NCBI RefSeq assembly: GCF_000021725.1
Contig: NC_012115.1
Coordinates: 645,001-709,000, forward strand
Origin: Nautilia profundicola AmH
Lineage (GTDB): Bacteria > Campylobacterota > Campylobacteria > Campylobacterales > Nautiliaceae
Direction: 5' to 3'
DNA: 64,000 nucleotides
A program made the translations under genes and the position numbers. This document shows positions 18,525 to 26,446 of the stretch, piece by piece (the first letter of the stretch is position 1; each line of letters opens with the position of its first letter). The notes under the pieces are model-generated. The model searched no databases. It was not told the DNA's origin and was given only the letters and a program-made list of their open reading frames with translations.

Positions 18525-18552
18525 GTTAAAAATGAAAAGTGAAAAATTATAA
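18525..18552 (+). repeat. Heptamer array between hypD and hypE
   Basis: GTTAAAA, ATGAAAA, GTGAAAA, ATTATAA: four units of the RTKRARA-type heptamer, starting at the hypD stop and ending 16 bases before the hypE ATG. Confidence 0.65.
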
Positions 18553-18568
18553 TTCAAAAAGGAAAACA

Positions 18569-19546
18569 ATGAAAATAACATTGGCTTACGGCGGTGGCGG
18601 AGAAGAGACCAACAAACTGATTCATGATCTTTTTTATAAAAACTTCTCAAACCCTGTGCTTGAAAGTGCGGAAGATGCGGCCGTTGTGGAAATGAATGGA
18701 AAAACGGCTTTTACAACGGACAGTTTTACGGTAAGTCCTATATTTTTCAACGGAGGCAATATCGGAAAACTTGCAATTGCCGGAACATGCAACGATATAG
18801 CAATGATGGGTGCGAAACCTGAATATATAACGTGCGGATTTATGATTGAAGAAGGGCTTGAATTTGGTGAACTTGAAGAGATTGTAAAAACAATGGCAAA
18901 AGAGCTTGAAAAAGCAGGGGCTAAAATAGTAGCGGGTGATACAAAGGTGGTGCCTGCGGGAAGCGTGGATAAAATATTTATAAACACATCCGGAATAGGA
19001 ACTGTTATTAAGCCAGGAATAAGCGCACATAATCTTAAAAAGGGCGATGTTGTAATTGTAAGCCGTGATATCGGAAGACACGGGACTGTCGTAATGGCGC
19101 ACAGATATGAGGTTGAAACGGATATCGAGAGTGATTGCAAAGTTTTATGGGAAGAGGTTGAAACTCTTATAAATGCAGGAATTGATATAAAAGCAATGCG
19201 TGACGCTACAAGAGGAGGGCTGAGTGCCGTACTTAACGAATGGGCGGATGCAAGCGGTGTCGGAATTGAAATAAGCGAAGAGAAACTGCCGATTTCGGAT
19301 GAGGTGATCGGACTTTGTGAAATATTCGGATTTGAGCCTATGGATTTGGCAAACGAGGGTACTTTTGTGGTGGCAGTAGATGCTAAAGACGCCGAAAAAG
19401 CGGAAGAGATTCTAAAAAAATTCAATTCAAGCGCATCAATAATAGGGGAAGTGACGGATGACAGGAAAGTTGTATTAACATCTCCTTGGGGAAGTAAAAG
19501 ATACATCGAACTTCCAAAAGGTGAACTTTTACCAAGGATTTGTTAA
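18569..19546 (+). CDS. hypE: Hydrogenase expression/formation protein HypE
   Basis: A 325-residue PurM-like ATPase that dehydrates the carbamoyl group on its own C-terminal cysteine to a thiocyanate for the hydrogenase cyanide ligands. It starts LAYGGGGEETNKLI, has the nucleotide-binding segments TTDSFTVSPIFFNGGNIGKLA and DATRGGLSAVLNEWA, and ends with the required PRIC. The start is ATG 18569, six bases after AGG; an upstream in-frame GTG at 18539 lies in the heptamer repeat. Confidence 0.95.
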   Translation: MKITLAYGGGGEETNKLIHDLFYKNFSNPVLESAEDAAVVEMNGKTAFTTDSFTVSPIFFNGGNIGKLAIAGTCNDIAMMGAKPEYITCGFMIEEGLEFGELEEIVKTMAKELEKAGAKIVAGDTKVVPAGSVDKIFINTSGIGTVIKPGISAHNLKKGDVVIVSRDIGRHGTVVMAHRYEVETDIESDCKVLWEEVETLINAGIDIKAMRDATRGGLSAVLNEWADASGVGIEISEEKLPISDEVIGLCEIFGFEPMDLANEGTFVVAVDAKDAEKAEEILKKFNSSASIIGEVTDDRKVVLTSPWGSKRYIELPKGELLPRIC

Positions 19547-19556
19547 TTTTTTTTTG

Positions 19557-19562
19557 GTAAAA
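19557..19562 (+). promoter_or_regulatory. Possible -10 box for menG
   Basis: TAAAAT after a T8 run (TTTTTTTTGG) directly after the hypE stop, 30 bases before the GTG start of menG. The T-run plus -10 pattern matches the weak -35/T-rich style seen elsewhere in the window. Confidence 0.35.
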
Positions 19563-19592
19563 TTGTGTATGAATAATCATTTAGGAGAAAGC

Positions 19593-20294
19593 GTGAGCAG
19601 ACAGGAACAAATAGTCCAAATGTTCGATTCCATTGCGAACAGATACGATTTTGTAAACAGGGTTTTAACATTTGGAATTGATAAAAAATGGCGTCAAAAC
19701 GCTATTAAAAAGACTTTGGAAATTATAGACAAACCTGAAGTGAAAATTTTGGATGTCGCATGCGGGACGGGGGATATGATTGAAATATGGCAAAAAGAAG
19801 CCGATAAAAAAAATATAAAAACGCATATCTGCGGACTTGATCCCAGCAGCGGTATGCTTGAAGTTGCGAAAAAAAGATTTTCAAACCTTAAGTTTTATCA
19901 GGCATATGCGACGGATATTCCTTGTCAAAGTGGTACGATTGACGGTATAAGTATATCGTTTGGAATAAGAAACGTGCTTGAAATCAAAAAAGCTATAAAA
20001 GAGTTTCACAGGGTTTTAAAAAACGGAGGGGTAGTTCTTGTTCTGGAGTTTGTAAAAGCAGAAAATCCTAATAAATTTAGAAAATGTGTGGATTTTTATT
20101 CAAATAAATTTCTTCCTAAAATAGGCGGAATTCTCAGTAAAAACAAAGAAGCGTATGAATATCTGCCAAATTCGATTGAGAATTTTTACACTCCGAGCCA
20201 GCTTGTGAGTTTATTTGAGGAACAGGGATTTAAAACTATAAAAAGCGACAGTTTTAACTTCGGTCAGGTTGGAGTGTTTATATTTAAAAAGTAA
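19593..20294 (+). CDS. menG: Demethylmenaquinone/2-polyprenyl methyltransferase (MenG/UbiE family)
   Basis: A 233-residue SAM-dependent methyltransferase for the last step of menaquinone synthesis. Family features are FDSIANRYDFVNRVLTFGID near the start, the SAM motif ILDVACGTGDM, and the UbiE signature SFGIRNVLEIKKAI plus GGVVLVLEF. GTG 19593 is preferred because AGGAG lies five bases before it and it matches the family start; an ATG at 19569 lacks a ribosome-binding site. A strong hairpin terminator overlaps its stop. Confidence 0.9.
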   Translation: MSRQEQIVQMFDSIANRYDFVNRVLTFGIDKKWRQNAIKKTLEIIDKPEVKILDVACGTGDMIEIWQKEADKKNIKTHICGLDPSSGMLEVAKKRFSNLKFYQAYATDIPCQSGTIDGISISFGIRNVLEIKKAIKEFHRVLKNGGVVLVLEFVKAENPNKFRKCVDFYSNKFLPKIGGILSKNKEAYEYLPNSIENFYTPSQLVSLFEEQGFKTIKSDSFNFGQVGVFIFKK

Positions 20295-20319
20295 AGGAAG
20301 TTCCCTTTACTTTTCTTTT
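20287..20319 (+). terminator. Rho-independent terminator after menG
   Basis: AAAAGTAAAGG (20287-20297), six-base loop, CCTTTACTTTT (20304-20314): an 11-bp stem continued by a T-rich tract to 20319. The stem's first bases overlap the menG stop codon region. Confidence 0.8.
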
Positions 20320-20422
20320 ATAAGTGTCTGACATTATAAATGTGTGCAGTTTTGAAATTATTTTTTTTCTTATATATTTATTTTGATTTGTTCTCCAGTT
20401 GAATGCAATTAAAAGGAGGAGA

Positions 20423-20623
20423 TTATCCTCCTCCTACGAAATTAAGAGCTTCTACTTTGTCGTTTTCCTGAAGTGTGTATTTATCCCAGTCGTCTTTTTT
20501 TACAATTTTCATATTAACGGCAACCGCCATTGTTTTATCAAGAACTTTCAGATCTTCCAAAAGCTGTTTGACGGTTGTGTTTTGTTGTATTTCTTTTTCG
20601 TGTCCGTTTATAATTATTTTCAT
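20423..20623 (-). CDS. thiS: Sulfur carrier protein ThiS
   Basis: A 66-residue ubiquitin-fold protein with the C-terminal Gly-Gly tail (FVGGG) that is thiocarboxylated and donates sulfur to the thiazole ring of thiamine. It begins MKIIINGHEKEI and carries the VKQLLEDL helix typical of the family. It lies eight bases after glyS on the same strand, probably in one transcript. The other thiamine genes are not in the window. Confidence 0.88.
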   Translation of the reverse strand: MKIIINGHEKEIQQNTTVKQLLEDLKVLDKTMAVAVNMKIVKKDDWDKYTLQENDKVEALNFVGGG

Positions 20624-20631
20624 TGTATTCC

Positions 20632-22605
20632 TTAAAGAGTGATTTCTTTAATATCCGCAATATCAAGGAATTCTTTATAGATTGACGCTATAAGGCTTTT
20701 TCTGTTGTGTCTTACTTTTTCATCATCCACATTTACCATTACGTTGTCAAAGAATTTATCGATTAAAGGTTTGAGCGATACAAGGAAATCAAGTTTTTCT
20801 TCAAGGTTTTTGATTTCTTTTACTTTTTTAAATTCATCCCAAAGGGCTTTTTCCTCTTCTTTTTCAAACAGACTCTCATCAACGTTTATAGAATTTAAAT
20901 CAAAATCTTTTACAATATTCGCAACCCTTTTGAATGTGCTTGAAAGCTCTTTGAAGCCTTCAGAATTTACCATTTCGTTAATCAGTTTTACTTTTTTGTC
21001 TATTTCTCTGAGGTTGCTTTCACCAGTGGCCAGTACGCTTCTGATAACAGAAGGGTTTACGTTATAGAATTTATACAGTCTTTCGAAAATGAAATCAACA
21101 AGTGAGTTTGTATCGAAGTCTTTGTAATTGTCTTTGAGTTCGTTGATAATATCTTTAATATCAAGGTCAATGTCGTTTTCATTTGCTATTTTTATTATGT
21201 AGTTTGCAGCACGTCTGAGTCCGAACGGATCTTTGTTTCCTTTTGGAATTTTACCTATGCTGAAAAGCGCCATTAAAGTATCAAGGTTTCTTGCGATGTT
21301 TAGAAGTGCCGATGTTTTATTGCTGGCTTCATCCGTATACTGTTCTTTGATCGCAACTGCGATTTCATCCTCAATGCCTGCAGCTTTTGCGTAATAATAC
21401 CCCATAACACCCTGAAGTTCCGTAAATTCATAAACCATTTCCGTTAAGAGATCGGCTTTTGCAAGGTTTACGGCTTTTAGGAGTTTGTCTTTATCTGCAG
21501 AGAATTTGTCAGCCAAGATTTCGGCTATTTTTTCTTCTCTTTTTACTTTGTCGTATACGCTTCCGAGTCCGTCCATATAAACGATATCTTTTAGCCCTTC
21601 TATGCTTAAGCCGTTTTTAAGGTCGTTTTCCCAGAAAAATAGTGCGTCAGAAAGTCTTGCTCTGAGTACCTTTTCGTTACCTGCAATGATTTTGTCGAAA
21701 TTATCCGTATAGGCGTTGCTTACAACCACAAAAGCGTTTGTAAGTTTGCCATCTTTATATACAGGGAAATATCTTTGATGCTCTTTCATTGATGTAATAA
21801 TAACTTCCGGCGGGAGTACCAAAAACTCTTCGTCAAATTTCCCAAGAAGTGGTGTTGGGTATTCGGTGATTGCCACGATTTCCGCTAAAAGATCTTCGTC
21901 AATTTCCACTTTGATACCGTTTTCTTTTTCAAGTTTTTCGATTTCCCTTAAAATTTTGGCTTTTCTTTCATCCTGATATAGGATAACGCCGTGTTTATCG
22001 AGTCTGCAGAAATAATCGCCTACATAACCGATTTCAATATCGTCTTTGAAAATTCTGTGCGGTTTTGTAATGTTTGATGATTTTACGCAGTATGCGTCGA
22101 ATTCTATAACCTCGTCTTCGAGCATACAGAGTATCCATCTTACAGGTCTTATAAATTCCGCTTCGCATTCTCCCCATTTCATAGTTTTTCCAAAACTCAA
22201 AGAGTTTAGCCATTCGTTTATCATTTGAGGCAGAAGTTCTTTAGCTTCTTTTCCTTTTACTTCTTTTTGGAAATATGCAAATTCTTTATTGCCTTTGGCT
22301 TTGAAAGTTACTTCATCAACCGAAATACCGCATTTTTTTGCAAAACCTTCGAGAGCTTTCGGGTTTTTTTCAATTATTTCTTTCGGAGCTCCCCAGATTT
22401 CTTCTGTTTTGTCTTCTTGTTTTACGGGGAATTCCCTGTGCCATAGTGTAAGTCTTCTTGGAGTGTAGTAAAAACTGAAAGTTGCTTTTAAATCATATTT
22501 TTCTAAAACGTCAAGCCATTTTTTTTCAATGTTTGGCAGTTCTTTTAAAAGTGGAATTGCCGGAAGCTCTTCAACTCCTATTTCTATTAATAAGGGTTTT
22601 AACAT
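20632..22605 (-). CDS. glyS: Glycine--tRNA ligase beta subunit
   Basis: A 657-residue GlyS of the bacterial alpha2-beta2 glycyl-tRNA synthetase. The start MLKPLLIEIGVEELP is diagnostic, and the body keeps the HD-like and DALR-type anticodon-binding parts (SARL-like RARLSDALFFWENDL, LFSIGKIPKGNKDPFGLRRAA). ATG 22605 is seven bases after AAGGA; an adjacent TTG at 22608 is less likely. The alpha subunit gene glyQ is elsewhere, which is unusual compared with genomes where the two are adjacent. Confidence 0.95.
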   Translation of the reverse strand: MLKPLLIEIGVEELPAIPLLKELPNIEKKWLDVLEKYDLKATFSFYYTPRRLTLWHREFPVKQEDKTEEIWGAPKEIIEKNPKALEGFAKKCGISVDEVTFKAKGNKEFAYFQKEVKGKEAKELLPQMINEWLNSLSFGKTMKWGECEAEFIRPVRWILCMLEDEVIEFDAYCVKSSNITKPHRIFKDDIEIGYVGDYFCRLDKHGVILYQDERKAKILREIEKLEKENGIKVEIDEDLLAEIVAITEYPTPLLGKFDEEFLVLPPEVIITSMKEHQRYFPVYKDGKLTNAFVVVSNAYTDNFDKIIAGNEKVLRARLSDALFFWENDLKNGLSIEGLKDIVYMDGLGSVYDKVKREEKIAEILADKFSADKDKLLKAVNLAKADLLTEMVYEFTELQGVMGYYYAKAAGIEDEIAVAIKEQYTDEASNKTSALLNIARNLDTLMALFSIGKIPKGNKDPFGLRRAANYIIKIANENDIDLDIKDIINELKDNYKDFDTNSLVDFIFERLYKFYNVNPSVIRSVLATGESNLREIDKKVKLINEMVNSEGFKELSSTFKRVANIVKDFDLNSINVDESLFEKEEEKALWDEFKKVKEIKNLEEKLDFLVSLKPLIDKFFDNVMVNVDDEKVRHNRKSLIASIYKEFLDIADIKEITL

Positions 22606-22645
22606 CAAGTTTCCTTTTTGTTTGTAATTTTAGCAAAATTGTTGT

Positions 22646-22651
22646 TATAAT
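22646..22651 (+). promoter_or_regulatory. -10 box for the receptor-signalling operon
   Basis: GTTGTTATAATTTG contains a perfect TATAAT 32 bases before the ATG at 22684, with a T-rich upstream stretch. On the other strand GCTAAAAT (22627-22634) could serve glyS. Confidence 0.55.
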
Positions 22652-22683
22652 TTGTAAATCAGTTATTTTTATTCGGGGAAGGG

Positions 22684-24585
22684 ATGAAAAAAATGCAGGT
22701 TGTTGTATTGTTACTCATACTGCTGAATATAGTTTTTGCTGCAAATAATAGTATAAAAACACTACTTAATGAAATAGAAAAAAAAGAAGACCTATCACAA
22801 CAAACAAAGCAGGAAAGTGCAGGAATATCGTATGTTATAACAAGATATCAGCTTGATATGATGCAAGCAAGATATCTTAGAGACATATTAAAAAATACAG
22901 TTGTAGGGTATGAAATAAGCAGATATGGTGTACTTGATCCCTGGAGTGCTAACAATCTTCCGTATGCAAGCAGCGGAGTAAGGGTGTTTATAGATAATCA
23001 GGAAATTACAACCGCTAAATATGATAATGGATTGTTCTTATTGGGTAATATCAATTTATCATTTGTAGATCATATTGAAATTTATTATCTTTCTCCGTCA
23101 TATAAAATAACAACTGAACCGGCTTATGTTATTATCAAACTTTATTCAAAACAGCCAAGAAGGGATGAAGGTAAAAAGGTATCTTTTTCATATGGGACAT
23201 ATGGTTCAAATTCACAGAGTTTTGAAATGGCTGACAATAAAAAAAATTATTATATAAACTTTTCACACAGTGAAGTAAATCATAAACTTGTTGATTTAGA
23301 TGGAGTTAACGTTTCAAGAGATAATAAAAACTATCATTTTTTATGGACATATAAAAACAATAATACAAACTACTTATTAAATGCGATATATCAAAACCAA
23401 GACCCGTTTATGGGTATTAGTATGGACGGTGAGTTGGATGAGGGGTATCAAAAATATAAAGAAGTCCATTTTGGCATAGAACATAAATTAAATACGTTGA
23501 ATTTTAAATATACAATAGATTATATGGTCGATGATATATATTATTATGAAAATAGCGGCTTGTTTTTACAAAAAATCGATACTTATCCATATTTCACACC
23601 TGTTCAAAAAGTATATGTAAAAGGATATGATTTAGTAAATACACTTAAAATTAGTAACGAAAAATCATTAAATAAACAAAGAATTATTTACGGAGCAAGT
23701 TTTAGAAATAAATCAATGGATTATTATAATCTTTATGTAAATGATTCCGCAATTGATTATAATGGAATAAAAAAACAAAACATTATAAATCTTTTTATCG
23801 AAGATAATATTCAGATAAAAAGAAATCATATTGTAACATTCGGATATGAATTTAGTAGATATTTTAATGATGTGGTAAACGATTACAACCTACACCAATA
23901 TAAAATTGTTTCAACATATCTGCCTAATAGTAAAAATATAATTAAATTATCTTTTCATCATATCGAGTATACGGTACCTCCATATTTGTATAAAACTCTT
24001 TTTGGTGCGAATGTGCTAAAACCTCAAAAAAATGATGTTGTGATCGGTAAATATAAAAAGATATTTGACGACGAAAGCGATATACAATTAGTAGGATTTT
24101 ACGGAATAAATAAAAATTTTCCAATTGCAAAAACAGATGGAAGTTTGAGCTCATACGATAAAAATATTTATGTAAAAATGATTGATTTGAAATTTCATAA
24201 AAATTATGATGAGATTAATGATTTTATTATAAATTATATTTATTTGAAATTAGAAAACATTAATTTGAACAGAAGTCACAGAGTGATTTTATTGAATACT
24301 CACAGGTATAAAAGATTCGACTTTTTTGAAAATATCGTTTATCAAAACAATGAATATAAAGTGGATGGAGAAAAGAACAAAAAAAGTGGTATAGATGTCA
24401 GTCTTGGTGTGAAATATAATTACAGTAGAAACCTTACTTTCTCACTAAAAGGAGAAAATATATTTAATAATGCTTATGAAAATTCTTTTTACAGAATAAT
24501 TAATTTTGATCCTAATAATTTACAGACAACGAATGTACAGCTTATTGATAGGAAAATTACAATAGGAATGGAGTATTGGTTTTGA
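22684..24585 (+). CDS. TonB-dependent outer-membrane receptor
   Basis: A 633-residue protein with a signal peptide (MKKMQ then a hydrophobic core ending VFAANNS), a plug domain (ITRYQLDMMQARYLRDILKN, VFIDNQEITTAKYDNG, VDHIEIYY) and a long Tyr/Asn-rich beta-barrel. It ends in an aromatic residue (GMEYWF) as outer-membrane proteins do. The ligand is unknown. The gene is the first of a four-gene run with a small exported protein, a histidine kinase and an EAL response regulator, so it may act as a sensor or be regulated by them. It is noticeably more AT-rich than the flanking hyp and Ehr regions. Confidence 0.85.
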   Translation: MKKMQVVVLLLILLNIVFAANNSIKTLLNEIEKKEDLSQQTKQESAGISYVITRYQLDMMQARYLRDILKNTVVGYEISRYGVLDPWSANNLPYASSGVRVFIDNQEITTAKYDNGLFLLGNINLSFVDHIEIYYLSPSYKITTEPAYVIIKLYSKQPRRDEGKKVSFSYGTYGSNSQSFEMADNKKNYYINFSHSEVNHKLVDLDGVNVSRDNKNYHFLWTYKNNNTNYLLNAIYQNQDPFMGISMDGELDEGYQKYKEVHFGIEHKLNTLNFKYTIDYMVDDIYYYENSGLFLQKIDTYPYFTPVQKVYVKGYDLVNTLKISNEKSLNKQRIIYGASFRNKSMDYYNLYVNDSAIDYNGIKKQNIINLFIEDNIQIKRNHIVTFGYEFSRYFNDVVNDYNLHQYKIVSTYLPNSKNIIKLSFHHIEYTVPPYLYKTLFGANVLKPQKNDVVIGKYKKIFDDESDIQLVGFYGINKNFPIAKTDGSLSSYDKNIYVKMIDLKFHKNYDEINDFIINYIYLKLENINLNRSHRVILLNTHRYKRFDFFENIVYQNNEYKVDGEKNKKSGIDVSLGVKYNYSRNLTFSLKGENIFNNAYENSFYRIINFDPNNLQTTNVQLIDRKITIGMEYWF

Positions 24586-24971
24586 GGATAATATTTAGTG
24601 TGATTATTACAGTCGCATGTTTGCTGTATGCACAAGATACCGAAGTTAAACTGTTTACAAAACTGTTTACTTCTTTGTTTAATAAAAAAATTGTCTATGT
24701 TTATACGGAAAATCCTAAATACAAAAAACTCCATTCTATTTTTTTAAAAAATGTTGATGATTGTAATAAAGCAGATATTGTGCTTGGTATTAGCAAAGCG
24801 TGTAAAAATAAACCGCATTTTTTACTTGATTATTATGAATATAAACGGCATAAAAATGCAATCGGTGCATTTTATTGGAGAAAAGGTAGACCGCAGCTTA
24901 GACTAAGAAAAAATATGATTTTAAAATATAAATTAACTATTACTCCTGAATTTGAGGAGTTTTTGGAATGA
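24582..24971 (+). CDS. Small exported protein of the receptor-kinase operon
   Basis: About 129 residues with a signal peptide (MRIIFSVIITVACLLYAQ). Two cysteines (DDCNKADIVLG and KACKN) and a C-terminal part reading GAFYWRKGRPQLRLRKNMI recall the end of YfiR/DUF4154 periplasmic regulators, though the protein is shorter than that family. This relation is only a guess. The start is taken as TTG 24582, eight bases after GGAG and overlapping the receptor stop. It sits just before a membrane histidine kinase with a periplasmic domain, its most likely partner. Confidence 0.6.
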   Translation: MRIIFSVIITVACLLYAQDTEVKLFTKLFTSLFNKKIVYVYTENPKYKKLHSIFLKNVDDCNKADIVLGISKACKNKPHFLLDYYEYKRHKNAIGAFYWRKGRPQLRLRKNMILKYKLTITPEFEEFLE

Positions 24972-26446
24972 AAAAGATTGAATTAAAAAATACCACTACA
25001 TATGTATTAAGTTTTTTGGTAGTAGTGATGATCGGTTTTTTATTGTGGGTTTCCAATATGTTCCAGAAAACGGAAAAAAGAATTAGTAATGATTTGTATA
25101 AATATCAGATTTCAGAAATTTCGTATTTTATGAAAAACATTGAAAGATATATTGATATTAAATACGGTAAAGACTTATCAGAAAAATTAAAAAAAGATAT
25201 TAAAGCAAGAAAAGAACTTAATCTATATTTAAGCAGTTTTATAACGGTTAAAATAAAAAATATTTTTATTGTTTATAAACCGGAAAAAGAACAGTTTTTC
25301 AGAGTGCTTGCAGACGGAAGTTTAAATCAAAAAGATAAATTTGCTTTTAATGAAAAATTCGAACCTTTAAAAAGTGAATATTGGTATAAAGTATTAGCAA
25401 CTAAAGAGCCTGTAATATTCAAACAAAAAATAAATGACATATGGACAACTTATTTGTATCCGGTAGTTAAATTTAATAGAGTAAGTTATATTATTGTCGT
25501 TGATTTTTCAACATTACCGTTAAATGTGATTAATGATAATCTTCAAATATTAAAAAGTAATTTAAAAGTTATATTGTTTGTAATGATTATTTCTGTAGTT
25601 ATTTTAGTGTTCTTTTTGTTTTATGACTGGAAAAGACAAAAAGAGATGCAAAACCTTATAAAAGAGTTGAAAATTTTAAATGATACTCTTGAAGACAAAG
25701 TTCAGGAAGAAATTCAAAAAAACAGGGAAAAAGAAAAACAGCTGATTTTACAGTCAAGAATGGCGTTGATGGGAGAACTTTTGAGTATGATTGCTCATCA
25801 ATGGAGGCAACCTTTAAATGTTATGAGCTTAATTATTTCACAATTAAAAATTGATTTTGATTTAGGTGATATTAATGAAAAAGAGATTAAAAAATCTATT
25901 ATAAAAATTGAAGAGCTTATTCAGCATTTGAGTAATACCATTGATGATTTTAGAAAGTTTTATAGAAGGGAAGATTCCGTTCAATCTGTTGATTTAAAAA
26001 ATATAATCGAACAAACATTAAACATTGCAAAACCATCTATTGAAAATAAAAACATAAAAATTATTCAAGATATAAAATGCAAGAAAAAAGTAAAAACGTT
26101 TCCAAACGAATTAAAACAGGTTTTATTAAATATAATAAGAAACGCCGAAGATATATTAAAAGAAAGAAAAATACAAGACCCGTATATAAAAATTAAAGTT
26201 TATTATGATTATAAAAAGAATTTATGTATCATTGATATAGAAGATAATGGTGGAGGAATAAGAGAAGATATAATAGATAAAATATTCAATCCTTACTTCA
26301 CTACAAAAGATGAAAGAAACGGAACGGGGCTTGGTCTTTATATGAGTAAACAGATTGTTGAAGAAAGATTAAAAGGCAAACTTTACGCATTTAATAGCGA
26401 AGTAGGTGCGGTATTTAGAATTGAATTAAAGGTTGATCATGAGTGA
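24968..26446 (+). CDS. Membrane-bound sensor histidine kinase
   Basis: A 492-residue kinase. The first membrane segment is at about residues 12-31 and the second at about 199-218, enclosing a periplasmic sensor region of ~165 residues. A coiled coil (about 225-260) leads to the H-box LLSMIAHQWRQPLNVMSL, a form common in epsilonproteobacteria. The ATPase has the N-box NIIRNAEDIL, G1 DIEDNGGGI and G2 NGTGLGLYMSK. It overlaps the small exported protein by four bases and the response regulator by eight. Confidence 0.9.
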   Translation: MKKIELKNTTTYVLSFLVVVMIGFLLWVSNMFQKTEKRISNDLYKYQISEISYFMKNIERYIDIKYGKDLSEKLKKDIKARKELNLYLSSFITVKIKNIFIVYKPEKEQFFRVLADGSLNQKDKFAFNEKFEPLKSEYWYKVLATKEPVIFKQKINDIWTTYLYPVVKFNRVSYIIVVDFSTLPLNVINDNLQILKSNLKVILFVMIISVVILVFFLFYDWKRQKEMQNLIKELKILNDTLEDKVQEEIQKNREKEKQLILQSRMALMGELLSMIAHQWRQPLNVMSLIISQLKIDFDLGDINEKEIKKSIIKIEELIQHLSNTIDDFRKFYRREDSVQSVDLKNIIEQTLNIAKPSIENKNIKIIQDIKCKKKVKTFPNELKQVLLNIIRNAEDILKERKIQDPYIKIKVYYDYKKNLCIIDIEDNGGGIREDIIDKIFNPYFTTKDERNGTGLGLYMSKQIVEERLKGKLYAFNSEVGAVFRIELKVDHE

